Origin: Prolixibacter denitrificans
GTDB lineage: Bacteria > Bacteroidota > Bacteroidia > Bacteroidales > Prolixibacteraceae
DNA: 64,000 nucleotides
Direction: 5' to 3'
Assembly: GCF_003014495.1 (NCBI RefSeq)
Contig: NZ_PYGC01000003.1
Span: 62,001 to 126,000 of the forward strand
This document shows, one piece after another, positions 54,171 through 63,989 of this stretch; positions within the stretch are counted from its first letter, which is position 1; each line of letters opens with the position of its first letter. A program made the position numbers and the translations under genes. The notes under the pieces are model-generated. The model did no database searches, was not told the DNA's origin, and saw nothing but the letters and a program-made list of their open reading frames with translations.

Positions 54171-54757
54171 TGAAATATTTATCGATGATATTCTGCAGGT
54201 CTGGTATTTGAATAAATGCGTTTCAATTTAATCAATTTATGAGTCTACTGAAATAGATTAACCTGAAGCAAATGTGTTTTTCCCTTCTTCCCAATAGATT
54301 ATTAGCCAGGAAAAATTGCTGCAACCTAATTTAGATAAAAAGCTTTCGAGCAAACCCGTTTGCCTTCTCTTCTAAATAAATTGTCGCTGAGCAAGTGTGT
54401 TTCGTCGATATTCTAAACAGATTTCTGACGAGCAAACCTGTTGAGCGCAATTTCTTAATGAACCATACCTAAAACATGACCGCTGAAGTATATACCAGAA
54501 GATATTTCATAAAACCACTCCCTCTTTCTTTGTAAAAGAAAAAATTAATACCATTTTATTTTAACTGAGAATAAATTAGCAAATGATACTATTAATTCCG
54601 GCCAAGTATACTATCTTTAATCACGACCTCAAACCAATGACCATGACAAGACCGACAATTAAAGACCAGACTATCAAATCTATTGCAAAAATCTCCAATT
54701 CAATAATCACTAACAGAAAACTATCTGTTCAACTTCTGCCTGACTAAATTTAATCTC
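54171..54757. other. Gap with a 41-bp tandem repeat
   Basis: No supported gene. The left half holds the tandem repeat; the right half (54470-54757) is AT-rich and shows nothing clear besides a likely promoter area for the DUF6261 gene. Confidence 0.6.
54225..54470 (+). repeat. 41-bp tandem repeat, six degenerate units
   Basis: Units start at about 54225, 54266, 54307, 54348, 54389 and 54430, each exactly 41 bases on. Shared words: GAGCAAACCTGTTT / GAGCAAGTGTGTTT near the start and TCTAAATAAATT / TCTAAACAGATT near the end. The first unit has a 15-base shift in its front part. It lies between the HNH and DUF6261 genes, which diverge from it. Confidence 0.8.
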
Positions 54758-55486
54758 ATGAGTCAAATTAATCATTTATTAACCTCGGCTATCGTCGCCG
54801 AGACGGCTGATATAGCCAATCACGTAGGCATCGCAATTGATAATGCCACGTTAACTGACGAATACCTGAATGGTGAAAATGTAAAACTAAAGGCAAATTC
54901 GGTTTTAATGGTTCAGGGCATAGGCGCTGAACGCGGAAAAGAGCTGAAAGAAGAATTAGATGCCGCCGATGCCCGCAGGGATGCATTGTTTTCCGCATTG
55001 ATGCATTTTCTCAGAGGGTATCAGCGATGGAACAAAAACTCGACGGGCGAGGCAGCGGATGTTCTCTATTCGATTGTCAAATCGCACGGTTCCAATATTC
55101 CCCGACTGAGTATTGAGAAAGAAAGTGCCATGCTTGATTCTATCCTAAACGCGTTTCAAAAGGAAGAAGCCGCGCAGGCTATCACCACACTAAACCTAAC
55201 CGAACTGGTTACAGACCTGCAAAGTGAGCAGGCACATCTCCAGGAAGTTTATCAACAATCGGCCGAACTGGAATCGGAAAAGCCGGAAGTAGTAGCCCCG
55301 TCCAGTATCAAACGCGAAACGCAGGTCATTCTGAATGGCATCATCGACTATTTGAATGTAATGAGTAAAGCCAACGCTGCCGTTTATGGTACGCTGGCAG
55401 CTACTGTGGCAGAGTTAGTGAATACTTTGAATGAAAAGATCAAAGCTCGTTACAATTCGAACAATACATCCACCGAGAATAGTTAA
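54758..55486 (+). CDS. DUF6261 protein
   Basis: 242 residues, all helical, without signal or membrane segment. MSQINHLLTSAIVAETADIANHV, FRGYQRWN and KRETQVILNGIIDYLNVMSKANAAVYGTLAATVAELVNTLNEKIK fit the DUF6261 family, found in several copies per Bacteroidota genome. Function unknown. The 41-bp repeat upstream and REP palindromes on both sides suggest it is a cargo of the palindrome module. Confidence 0.75.
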   Translation: MSQINHLLTSAIVAETADIANHVGIAIDNATLTDEYLNGENVKLKANSVLMVQGIGAERGKELKEELDAADARRDALFSALMHFLRGYQRWNKNSTGEAADVLYSIVKSHGSNIPRLSIEKESAMLDSILNAFQKEEAAQAITTLNLTELVTDLQSEQAHLQEVYQQSAELESEKPEVVAPSSIKRETQVILNGIIDYLNVMSKANAAVYGTLAATVAELVNTLNEKIKARYNSNNTSTENS

Positions 55487-55530
55487 ATCAATTGTTTAAC
55501 CGGCAGAAGTAAATAGTGGATTGGAAAAGT

Positions 55531-55563
55531 AAGGATGTCATCCCTTCGAGGGATGACATCCTT
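55531..55563. repeat. REP-like palindrome 3 (33 bp)
   Basis: AAGGATGTCATCCC, TTCGA, GGGATGACATCCTT, identical to palindrome 2, 45 bases after the DUF6261 stop and 66 before the KAP ATG. Confidence 0.9.
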
Positions 55564-55628
55564 TTCACTTAATCATAAAATTGGAATTTCCTTATTACCT
55601 TAGACTCAAACAAAAAATTGAAAACCTC

Positions 55629-57449
55629 ATGCCTTTATTAAGATTTTCCAAAGACGATCCATCTCATACTATTGAAATCAATCAGGATGATCCTTTTCTG
55701 AAAATAACCAAAGCAATAATAACCAATCGCTCTGATGACGGTGAAATCCCCTCTGGTATCTCAGCACAGCTTTTCAATCACACACCAGAAGGTTCCGGGA
55801 CCGAAAATATTTCATTAAACGAATCGACCGACGAACAAAATGTTTTTCCAATTAATCAAGTACTCGTTGAATCAAACGATTTCCAACACCAGAAGGTGAA
55901 ACTGGAAATTGATGAGAACGAAATTAACGGCGCAACTCTCGAACTCCATTATGAAATCAAAAATCTGGATGTTTCCATTGAAAGTCCGTGGAGAGAATTT
56001 AAGAAGCATCTGGAGGAAGGCGGTAACAACCGGATTCTCTTTTCTGCTCCTTACGGACAGGGAAAAACAACTTTCCTGAAAGAATTCTTCAAAAAGGAAA
56101 ATGAAGATAAAAAGCTATATGAAGTTTTCCATCTCTTTCCAGTAAATTACGCTATTTCGGCTAACGAGGATATTTTTCGCTACATCAAAACCGAAATACT
56201 GTTTCAATTGCTGGGGCGCGATGTTGAGTTTGATAAGGAAAGGTTCACCTATTTGCAAACCTTGCCCAAATTCGTCTTCAAAAATGCAGACCGGATTTTA
56301 GCTCCGTTCTTAAAAGCGATACCCAAGATTGGCGAAAGTGCCTTTGGAGTTTATGAAAATCTGCGTGAATTGACACAGGAATATTTTTCAGAGCATGACC
56401 GACTTCAGATCGACGATAAAGATGCCGCCGAGAAATTTATTCAGAAAGCCTATGAAGAGGAAGGTTCCATCTACGAAGACAACTTTTATTCCCAGCTCAT
56501 CCGCCAATTACTGGAGCAACTGGGAGAAAAAAGGATAAAGACCGTTCTGATTATCGATGACACCGACCGGATGGACCCGGACCACATTTTCCGGATACTA
56601 AATGTTTTTGCTGCACATTTCGATTCGCCAAATTATGAAAATGGAGATTCCAATAAATTTGGCTTCGATAAAATTATCGTGGTTTGTGACTACGACAACC
56701 TTCACAAAATTTTCTGCCATAAATATGGCGCCAGCACTGATTTTGCCGGATATATCGATAAGTTCTATAGTAAACAAATTTTTCGCTACAATAACGTTGA
56801 TGCCATAATTAACTACGTAGAGAAAATTCTTCCAGGTCAATATAGAAATGAGGAAAACTTCAAATTTCTCTTGTCCGAGTTAACCAAAACCAATTCGATC
56901 TCGCTCAGAGAAATTCTCAATCAAAATAAAGTCAAAGATGTGTCCGACATTGACTCTCTTCTCAGTGTTCCAAGAATGACTGCTGAAATTAAAAATACAT
57001 TCATGATAGGCTTCTTTCCGGCTATTACGTTCCTTTCAATCATATTCAGCAAAGAGATACTGATAGAGAAACTAATTAAATGTCAGAGTTCAATAATGAA
57101 AACTGATCTCGTAAATGAGAATATCTATAATTATCGTTCAAAACGACTAATAGCAGAAATTATATTAGCAGAAAATATGCCGGGAATAAGTGACAAGAAA
57201 ACATATCAATTTAGTACGAATGGCAATACATTTGGGGCGAATATAATGCTAACGGATCTAAATCAAAATTACCATAGTGATTATTATGAATATTATAGCA
57301 TAAATCAAATTTGGGAAAATAAAGAGCAGGAAGAGGATAAAGAACAAGAAAAAGTATTCAATGGAAAAGAATTCTACGATTTGGTTATTCTGGCTGTTGA
57401 ACGTTTTTTTGAACTTAACATTCAGTTGAAAAGAAATTCACTTCGTTAA
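55629..57449 (+). CDS. KAP-family P-loop NTPase
   Basis: 606 residues from the ATG at 55629 (the longer frame starts with TTG at 55581). Counted from that TTG, Walker A is APYGQGKTT (156-164) and Walker B is VLIIDDTDRMD (322-332) with the DDxDR form of the KAP group. KAP NTPases are often membrane-linked and occur in phage-defence islands (AVAST-like or other). Here no clear transmembrane insert is seen except a hydrophobic stretch at about 475-490. It is bracketed by palindromes 3 and 4. Function in defence is inference. Confidence 0.82.
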   Translation: MPLLRFSKDDPSHTIEINQDDPFLKITKAIITNRSDDGEIPSGISAQLFNHTPEGSGTENISLNESTDEQNVFPINQVLVESNDFQHQKVKLEIDENEINGATLELHYEIKNLDVSIESPWREFKKHLEEGGNNRILFSAPYGQGKTTFLKEFFKKENEDKKLYEVFHLFPVNYAISANEDIFRYIKTEILFQLLGRDVEFDKERFTYLQTLPKFVFKNADRILAPFLKAIPKIGESAFGVYENLRELTQEYFSEHDRLQIDDKDAAEKFIQKAYEEEGSIYEDNFYSQLIRQLLEQLGEKRIKTVLIIDDTDRMDPDHIFRILNVFAAHFDSPNYENGDSNKFGFDKIIVVCDYDNLHKIFCHKYGASTDFAGYIDKFYSKQIFRYNNVDAIINYVEKILPGQYRNEENFKFLLSELTKTNSISLREILNQNKVKDVSDIDSLLSVPRMTAEIKNTFMIGFFPAITFLSIIFSKEILIEKLIKCQSSIMKTDLVNENIYNYRSKRLIAEIILAENMPGISDKKTYQFSTNGNTFGANIMLTDLNQNYHSDYYEYYSINQIWENKEQEEDKEQEKVFNGKEFYDLVILAVERFFELNIQLKRNSLR

Positions 57450-57456
57450 TTAGCTA

Positions 57457-57489
57457 AAGGATGTCATCCCTTCGAGGGATGACATCCTT
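57457..57489. repeat. REP-like palindrome 4 (33 bp)
   Basis: Identical to palindromes 2 and 3; starts 7 bases after the KAP stop and is followed by TTTTT, so it may also terminate the KAP transcript. Confidence 0.9.
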
Positions 57490-57636
57490 TTTTATACAAA
57501 CCTTCCTCTAATTGCCCAACCTGAAACATGAAACTTTCCAACCTGAAATCTCTCTTGTCCGATTTTGTCGGATAATTGTCCTTGCGGACAGGATGGAACG
57601 ATGTATCTTTAGCTTGCCATATGAAAAGAGAAGGCC

Positions 57637-58695
57637 ATGAAGAAGGAAGAGAACACCCCCGTTAAGCATATCGTTATCCTGGCGTCGCCCAACACGTCGC
57701 TGCTGGATGTAACCGGTCCGATGGAAGTTTTCGCGAAAGCGAAACAGTACCTGCCCGAATTTACCGACCAGCCGCCGTTTGTTTACCAGCTGCATGTGGT
57801 GACCAACACCCGGGAATTGCAGGTGACCACCTCCACGGGCCTGCCCATTGGGTGCGAAAGTACCCTCTTCGATATCAGTTATCCCATCGATACCTTGCTG
57901 ATTGCCGGCTATACTACCGGTTTGCAACTGCTCGACCAGCGCATCGAGGCAGATGAGCTGCCGCCGCACATTTCCGACGTCAGTCCGGGCAAAGAGACCG
58001 TACACTGGTTACGGACACACTGGAAAAATATCCGCCGCATTGGCTCGGTGTGTACCGGCGCTTTCCTGCTGGCCGAAGCCGGTATCCTGGATGGCCGGGA
58101 GGCTACCACTCATTGGCATCGTTGCCAGCTGATGGCTACCATGTACCCCGAAGTAAAGGTGAACCCTGATCCCATCTTTGTGAAAGACGGTCCAGTGTAT
58201 ACTTCGGCCGGGATTTCCACCGGAATGGACCTGGCCCTTTCGCTGGTAGAAGAAGATTACGGCCGTGACGTAGCGCTTTACGTCGCGCGCATGCTGGTGT
58301 TGTATCTCAAGCGGCCGGGCAACCAGTCGCAGTTTAGCGTGGTACTGGCTCAGCAGGAGGTCGATTACAATCCCATCCAAACCATCATCGATTGGATTCC
58401 GGAACACCTGAATGATTCCCTTTCAGTAGAAAAACTGGCCGAACAGGCATCCATGAGCCCGCGAAATTTCTCCCGTGTCTTCGCCCGAAAAACCGGCATT
58501 ACTCCGGCACGTTATATCGAAAAGGTGCGCGTGGAAACAGCCCGGCGCCGGCTCGAAGAATCGAACCTGACGCTGGATGAAATTTCCGGCGAATGCGGTC
58601 TGGGAAGTGCCGATACCCTTCGGCGCCTGTTTCTACGGCATCTGAAAACCTCGCCCAGTGCCTACCGGCGAAGTTTCCAGACAGCTGTACGATGA
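57637..58695 (+). CDS. GlxA-type transcription regulator (DJ-1/PfpI + AraC)
   Basis: 352 residues. A DJ-1/PfpI-type sensor (about 10-190, with SVCTGAFLLAEAGILDGREATTHW) precedes an AraC-type double HTH (about 245-345, with MSPRNFSRVFARKTGITPARYIE). A good ribosome site (GAGAAGG) precedes the ATG. GlxA-type proteins control small-molecule catabolism or resistance. It converges on the MFS gene and may control it. Confidence 0.9.
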   Translation: MKKEENTPVKHIVILASPNTSLLDVTGPMEVFAKAKQYLPEFTDQPPFVYQLHVVTNTRELQVTTSTGLPIGCESTLFDISYPIDTLLIAGYTTGLQLLDQRIEADELPPHISDVSPGKETVHWLRTHWKNIRRIGSVCTGAFLLAEAGILDGREATTHWHRCQLMATMYPEVKVNPDPIFVKDGPVYTSAGISTGMDLALSLVEEDYGRDVALYVARMLVLYLKRPGNQSQFSVVLAQQEVDYNPIQTIIDWIPEHLNDSLSVEKLAEQASMSPRNFSRVFARKTGITPARYIEKVRVETARRRLEESNLTLDEISGECGLGSADTLRRLFLRHLKTSPSAYRRSFQTAVR

Positions 58696-58697
58696 AT

Positions 58698-59918
58698 TTA
58701 CCCCGGGCAGGAAGCGCTTTTCAAGGCTACTTGCTTTCTTCGTCCCCGCACGAACGAGACAAACACGATGCTGATGCCGCCTACTAAGATGAGGTCGTAC
58801 CAGGCAAGGCTCATCAATTCCGTCACGGGAATAAAGAGCAGCAACAGGTAGGTGATTCCCGAAAGGAGAATATAGGTAAACCCGCCGACCAAACCACCAG
58901 CTATCCCGGCCATTTTGGGGAACCGGCTCAAACTGTAGGTAAATGAGTTATTGAAGATGAAAGCCGACGCCATCACGATGAAAAAGGTAAACCCGATAAG
59001 CGTATACAAGTTGGGCGCTATCCGGAAGAACAGTATCATCAGGGCGAGCGTGGTAAACTGTACGATGTTGGCAATGAAAATCTTTTTGTTCAAATCGATT
59101 TTGATCAGCGCTTTTCCCAACAAATTTCCGCTGAGCCATCCCAGTCCGACAACCAGCAGCGAATAGCCTACCGTGACCGAATTGTAGTGAAAGGTATGCT
59201 CAATCAGGAACGGACTGGTGAGCGTGAATATCATCGCGACTCCGTATGCGAGACCGGATAAGGTGATACTTAGAATAAAATCGAACGTTCCCAGCATCTT
59301 TGAATAGTTCGCGGCTATTTGCCGGAAATGAAATTTGGCAGGCGCATGCAAAGTTTCTCCGCTGAAAATCCAGTCGAGAATAAAGCCCACCATGGAAGCA
59401 GCTCCCAGGAAATAAAAGTTGTACTTCCATCCAAAGCTGGTTTGCAGGTAACCGCCGATAAACGGTGCCGTAATCGGGCCGATGGACCATACGATAGTCA
59501 GCACACTGAGGGCATGTTTCAGTTTGTCACCATTAAACATATCCACCAGAAAAGCTCGTTTGGCAACCAACACAATGCCAATACTGACGCCTTGAATCGC
59601 CCGGAGAATATAAATAACGTGAATATTCGGGATGGCTGCAATAGCGAAGCTGGAGAGTGAAAATATCAGCAACGAAATCAGATTGAGCCGGTGCCGGCCA
59701 AAGCTGTCGAGCAAAATACCGACAAAGAGCTGGCTAATGCCATAAAACACCAGGTAGATACTCACCGAAGCCTGCATGTTTAATACACTAACGTGTAAAT
59801 CGCGGGCCATGGCCGGCAACGAAGGGGAATACAAATCAACCGCGATTCCCGACAGCGGTGCGATGGCGTATGCCAGAACGGTGGCAAAGCCTTTATATTT
59901 TTCCTGAATCATTTTCAT
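58698..59918 (-). CDS. MFS exporter (Bcr/CflA type)
   Basis: 406 residues, 12 membrane helices. Motif A is FVGILLDSFGRHR between helices 2 and 3. The motif near helix 5 (IGPITAPFIGGYL) marks a drug:H+ antiporter of the 12-segment family, Bcr/CflA-like. It exports drugs or metabolites. The ends of this gene and the GlxA-type regulator gene lie 3 bases apart. Confidence 0.9.
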   Translation of the reverse strand: MKMIQEKYKGFATVLAYAIAPLSGIAVDLYSPSLPAMARDLHVSVLNMQASVSIYLVFYGISQLFVGILLDSFGRHRLNLISLLIFSLSSFAIAAIPNIHVIYILRAIQGVSIGIVLVAKRAFLVDMFNGDKLKHALSVLTIVWSIGPITAPFIGGYLQTSFGWKYNFYFLGAASMVGFILDWIFSGETLHAPAKFHFRQIAANYSKMLGTFDFILSITLSGLAYGVAMIFTLTSPFLIEHTFHYNSVTVGYSLLVVGLGWLSGNLLGKALIKIDLNKKIFIANIVQFTTLALMILFFRIAPNLYTLIGFTFFIVMASAFIFNNSFTYSLSRFPKMAGIAGGLVGGFTYILLSGITYLLLLFIPVTELMSLAWYDLILVGGISIVFVSFVRGRRKQVALKSASCPG

Positions 59919-60061
59919 ATCTGTAAGTTGGCTGGGCTGAACGAAATCATTGCGTATTTGAGAGCACGATCCGGTCAGTCAGCGAAGTCTTTGGTTTATT
60001 GTAATGTCACTGAAATGTTGCACAGAAAGTGCAATGTCGTCTTTACTGTTGTCTGCTGTGC

Positions 60062-60610
60062 TTATTGCCCTTCTAAAAATTGACTCGTTGTTTTTACGGT
60101 CGCATAAAAATAGTTGAGAGCTGCCAGGAAACTGTTATGAACTTCGTCTGCTTTTACTACTTGTCCGTTGATCTCCTGGTCCCTCGTTGCACAAGCATCC
60201 CCTATTAATGTGATGTTAAATCCGAAATCTTTTGCTGCCCTGGTGGTCGAGTCAACACACATGTGAGTCATCATCCCGCAAATAACTAAATCTGTTATAT
60301 CGTTACGCTTCAAATAATCAAGCAACTCTGTTTCTCTGAAACTATTGGGAAAATGTTTAACGATTACTTTCTCGTTTTTTAATGGTCGTACATTTTCATG
60401 AATCTCAGCCCCTGGTGTATCGGGCAGAAAAAATGTAGCTGTCGGTCTTGTCGCTATATGCTGAATATGTACGATTGGTAAACTTTCTTCCCTGAATTTC
60501 TCAAGAACCAGCCTGGCATTTCTACTGGCTTCAACCGAACCGACGAGTGACATAGTGCCTTCGTCAAAATAGTCGTTCTGAATGTCAATAATTAACAATG
60601 CTGTTTTCAT
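60062..60610 (-). CDS. Isochorismatase-like cysteine hydrolase
   Basis: 182 residues. The triad is D9 (IIDIQNDY), K (VIVKHFPNSF, near 84) and C118 (MMTHMCVDST). This fits the isochorismatase/nicotinamidase-like family; without the specificity residues, the substrate cannot be named. Monocistronic. Confidence 0.88.
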   Translation of the reverse strand: MKTALLIIDIQNDYFDEGTMSLVGSVEASRNARLVLEKFREESLPIVHIQHIATRPTATFFLPDTPGAEIHENVRPLKNEKVIVKHFPNSFRETELLDYLKRNDITDLVICGMMTHMCVDSTTRAAKDFGFNITLIGDACATRDQEINGQVVKADEVHNSFLAALNYFYATVKTTSQFLEGQ

Positions 60611-60667
60611 ATGCTTTCTGTCATTATCCTGTCATCCTGATTTCCCGCAACGAGGTGCAGAAAGTCA

Positions 60668-60705
60668 TTAAAAAATACCAGAGAAACGGTTAATGCTTCC
60701 CTGGT
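60668..60705 (-). terminator. Intrinsic terminator of the gap gene
   Basis: Minus strand: TACCAGGGAA ... TTCTCTGGTA followed by TTTTTTAA. Confidence 0.75.
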
Positions 60706-60764
60706 ACCTGTATTCCGTTTGCTTTGAGACTGAATTGACTAAACGCCATTTCAGACAAATTGTT

Positions 60765-61763
60765 TTACAATGCAGCAAAGTAGGCTGCCGTGCGCACCAT
60801 CTGCGATACAAACGACATTTCGTTGTCGTACCACGAAACGGTTTTCACCAATTGCTGACTTCCGGTGGTCACCACCTTCGTTTGCGTAGCATCGAAGAGC
60901 GAACCATAGGAAATTCCGACAATATCGCCCGATACTACCGGGTCTTCGGTATAACCATACGATTCGTTGGCTGCGTTTTGCATGGTCTGATTAATTTCAT
61001 CTACTGTTACCGGTTTTTCCAGCACCGTATAGAGTTCAACCACCGAACCGGCCGCTACCGGAACGCGTTGTGACGAACCGTCCAGTTTGCCTTTCAGCTC
61101 CGGAATCACCAACCCGATGGCCTTGGCTGCACCGGTGGTATACGGCACAATGTTGTTAGCCGCCGCCCGCGACTTTCGGTAATTGACTTTCGGGTCGGGC
61201 GTGTCCATCAACGGCTGCGAGTTGGTGTATGCGTGAATGGTACTCATTTGTCCGGCTACAATACCGAAGTTCTTATTCAGCACATCCGCCATCGGTGCCA
61301 GGCAATTGGTGGTACACGATGCACAACTGATGAGATTATCGGACGGCTCCAGAATATCGTGATTCACATTAAATACAATGGTTTTCAAATCCGGTCCGGC
61401 CGGTGCCGAGATAATCACCTTTTGGGCTCCGGCTTTCAGGTGCGCGGATGCTTTTCCCGGCGAAGCAAAGAATCCGGTACACTCGAGTACCAGGTCGATG
61501 TTCATCTCTTTCCAGGGCAATGCTTCCGGATTGCGCTCGGCCAGTACTGTTATGCTTTTTCCATTGATCACCAGGTTGTCGTCACCTGATTTGACATCGG
61601 CATCGAAAGTCCCCTGGGTCGAATCATATTTCAACAGGTAAGCCAGCATTGACGGTGCGCTGAGATCATTTACCGCCACCACTTCCAGTTCCGGGTGGTT
61701 CTGCATTTTGCGGAAGGCCAATCTCCCGATTCGACCAAATCCATTGATAACAACTCTAATCAT
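60765..61763 (-). CDS. gap: Glyceraldehyde-3-phosphate dehydrogenase, type I
   Basis: 332 residues. NGFGRIGR (7-14), catalytic C150 in SCASCTTNC, and a D33 in VNDLS that marks NAD use. The other active site His lies in STIHAYT. Full-length glycolytic GAPDH. It has its own terminator and is likely highly expressed. Confidence 0.95.
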   Translation of the reverse strand: MIRVVINGFGRIGRLAFRKMQNHPELEVVAVNDLSAPSMLAYLLKYDSTQGTFDADVKSGDDNLVINGKSITVLAERNPEALPWKEMNIDLVLECTGFFASPGKASAHLKAGAQKVIISAPAGPDLKTIVFNVNHDILEPSDNLISCASCTTNCLAPMADVLNKNFGIVAGQMSTIHAYTNSQPLMDTPDPKVNYRKSRAAANNIVPYTTGAAKAIGLVIPELKGKLDGSSQRVPVAAGSVVELYTVLEKPVTVDEINQTMQNAANESYGYTEDPVVSGDIVGISYGSLFDATQTKVVTTGSQQLVKTVSWYDNEMSFVSQMVRTAAYFAAL

Positions 61764-61891
61764 ACCTTGCTCATTTTTAATAGTTCAACTCAACGGATTC
61801 ACTGTGTTCGTCCGTGTTCTTTTTACATCCGCAAGGTATGCTGTTCTCGACTTGTCTGCAATGACAACTTTCCGACAGATTCAGCCACAAA

Positions 61892-61962
61892 AGGTTTCAA
61901 GTTACGCTAGCAGTTTCTGTTGTTGTAAATGTTTATGTTGTTACTGTTGTTCGGTTCTTATC
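61892..61962. repeat. GTT-rich intergenic repeat, copy d
   Basis: TTTCAAGTTACGCTAGCAG, TTGTAAATGTTTATGTTGTT, ACTGTTGTTCGGTTCTTA. Same end (ACTGTTGTTCGGTTCTTA) as copy b at 22596. Confidence 0.6.
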
Positions 61963-62056
61963 AGCAACACCTTCTTTGGATTTTCAATGAAAACTCCGCA
62001 ACAACATCCTGCAGAACGATAAAAACAACAGGAACTATAGGAACAATAGGAACCTT

Positions 62057-62980
62057 TTATTCCTTTCGCGCTTTGAGCTCGGCGGGAACCAAACAGGAAT
62101 AGACAAACTGATTGACCGGCACATCGACATTGAACTGGCTGGCGAGTTTAACCACTGTGCCGTTCTGGTATTCCAGTTCTGAAGGATTGCCGGCCCAGAT
62201 ATCACGAGCTAGTGACGTTGTGGAATCAGGAGCGAGTGAGTCGATAAAACCAACATTCTTTTTCACGAAATCTTCACCGAAAGGAATTCCCGCTTCACGC
62301 GCCAGGGTCACAATCTCGTTGAGCAAGTCGACCATGAGTTTTCGCGTTTCGGGTATCGAACGAAGCTCACCGTAGTTGGTATTGGTGATGGCCATCAGGC
62401 CGCTCACACAAATAAAGATGAACTTTTTCCATAGCTCCATTTGAATATTTTCAGCAACGGTTGCCTGGATGCCGGCTTTCTGCATCACTTCCTTTAGTTG
62501 CTGTACCCGTTTCGATTTGGTATTATCAGCCTCACCGAATATAATTTCGGGGGTATGCGCAAAGTGATTGATGACTCCGGGAGCCTCCACCTTACTGATG
62601 ATTTTGCATAAACCGCAGATTACCGGTTCTGCTCCGATGGCTTCGCGCAGTTCGTCGTACGTTAGTAAACCATTTTGCAAGGGCAAAATGACCGTCTGTT
62701 CGCCAATGAGACCATCCAGCTGAACCGCCATATCTTTCACCTGCCAGGCTTTCAGTCCGATGATAATGAGATCGACTTTCCCGATTGTTTCGATATCGTC
62801 TGTAGCCTGCACATTGTCTAAGTGAAAATCGCCCAGCACACTTTTCACCGTCAGACCAACGGTCCGCATGGCTTCGAGATGGGCGCCCCGGACCAGAAAG
62901 GTTACCTCATTACCGGCCTGGGCCAGCCTTCCACCAAAATATCCTCCAACTCCTCCTGCTCCGATTACCGCAATCTTCAT
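62057..62980 (-). CDS. panE: 2-dehydropantoate 2-reductase
   Basis: About 307 residues from ATG 62980. NAD(P) motif GAGGVGGYFGG is near 7-17, and KAWQV with LPLQNGL are the ketopantoate-reductase marks (Lys near 175: MELWKKFIF). It makes pantoate for coenzyme A. It lies 19 bases downstream of the HAD gene's stop region, so one transcript is likely. Some members are other 2-hydroxy-acid reductases. Confidence 0.85.
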   Translation of the reverse strand: MKIAVIGAGGVGGYFGGRLAQAGNEVTFLVRGAHLEAMRTVGLTVKSVLGDFHLDNVQATDDIETIGKVDLIIIGLKAWQVKDMAVQLDGLIGEQTVILPLQNGLLTYDELREAIGAEPVICGLCKIISKVEAPGVINHFAHTPEIIFGEADNTKSKRVQQLKEVMQKAGIQATVAENIQMELWKKFIFICVSGLMAITNTNYGELRSIPETRKLMVDLLNEIVTLAREAGIPFGEDFVKKNVGFIDSLAPDSTTSLARDIWAGNPSELEYQNGTVVKLASQFNVDVPVNQFVYSCLVPAELKARKE

Positions 62981-62999
62981 CACAGCTGTCCTTTCTGTT

Positions 63000-63989
63000 T
63001 TACTTATTTGGTTGGTTAAATACCACTTTGAAATCTTTTTTCATACTAACAATGTTCCATCCGTGTGTCGACATGGAATCTTTCCAAGCGGGACAAGGTG
63101 TACCGTGCCATGGACTATATTTATATTCCCGTTTGGCATCGTCGTGGTTCAACATGAACGAAATGTTGGGCAACGGATTGGCCGAAGCCATGCGGAACAT
63201 GCCCCAATCACCGGTGGTATTTCCAAAAGCAAAAACAGGGGCCTTCCCAATGTGACGATAGATGTTTACCGCTTTGCCGTTGTTATTATTCGATGGCTTA
63301 AATATGGCAGGTTCCAAAACAAACTCTGTTCCTTTTCCGGGGTGAAAGACGGGCTGCATCGCCTGGCTGGTACCAATCAAATGGTTGCGATCGAAGCCCA
63401 GCGCTTTGGGACAAACGCTCCACATGAGTCCCTGCAGTGAGCCCGAAACGACATACACGTTAAACTGGTTAACTTTCAAATACGAAATCAGTTCCAACAT
63501 AGGTGGATAAAACATTTTGGCCAGCGGAATATGATAATCGCGATTCATGGCCGTATCCAGGTAGGCTTTGGTGAACTTCACATACTTTTCATTATCCCAA
63601 CCTTTAAAGGCATTCATGATCATGGGCTGAATAGTTGGTCCCCAATGATTGGTTACAGATGTATCTTTCGGATTGACTCTCAGTTTTTCAGCATAACGAT
63701 ACACCGGATTTTGCAGGAGCGAACTGTCTTTGTCTGCCTGTAGGCATAAGCCCTGTACAGCACTGTACATCTCAAACCAAAGTGGAGCCTCACAAGCGAG
63801 CGTTCCGTCCATGTCGAAAACCGCAATACGATCCTTTACCGGAATTTGCGGCACTTTATTCGTGACAAAGTCAATAATTTTCGCTTTTTCGGGAGTGTTG
63901 TTCCACGATGGCAGCGGATCGGTTTTGGTTGGTGCACAACTAGTGGCCATTCCTAGTAGCAGGATGAATATCCAGGCATTTCGGTACAT
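63000..63989 (-). CDS. HAD-family phosphatase lipoprotein
   Basis: About 329 residues from ATG 63989. Lipobox with Cys18 (ATSC). HAD motif I is FDMDGT (58-63); motif II Ser/Thr is in VYVVSGSLQGL, and motif IV in FGNTTGDWGM. Phosphoserine-phosphatase-like, anchored in the envelope; acts on a small phosphate ester. Window ends 11 bases past its start. Confidence 0.82.
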   Translation of the reverse strand: MYRNAWIFILLLGMATSCAPTKTDPLPSWNNTPEKAKIIDFVTNKVPQIPVKDRIAVFDMDGTLACEAPLWFEMYSAVQGLCLQADKDSSLLQNPVYRYAEKLRVNPKDTSVTNHWGPTIQPMIMNAFKGWDNEKYVKFTKAYLDTAMNRDYHIPLAKMFYPPMLELISYLKVNQFNVYVVSGSLQGLMWSVCPKALGFDRNHLIGTSQAMQPVFHPGKGTEFVLEPAIFKPSNNNNGKAVNIYRHIGKAPVFAFGNTTGDWGMFRMASANPLPNISFMLNHDDAKREYKYSPWHGTPCPAWKDSMSTHGWNIVSMKKDFKVVFNQPNK

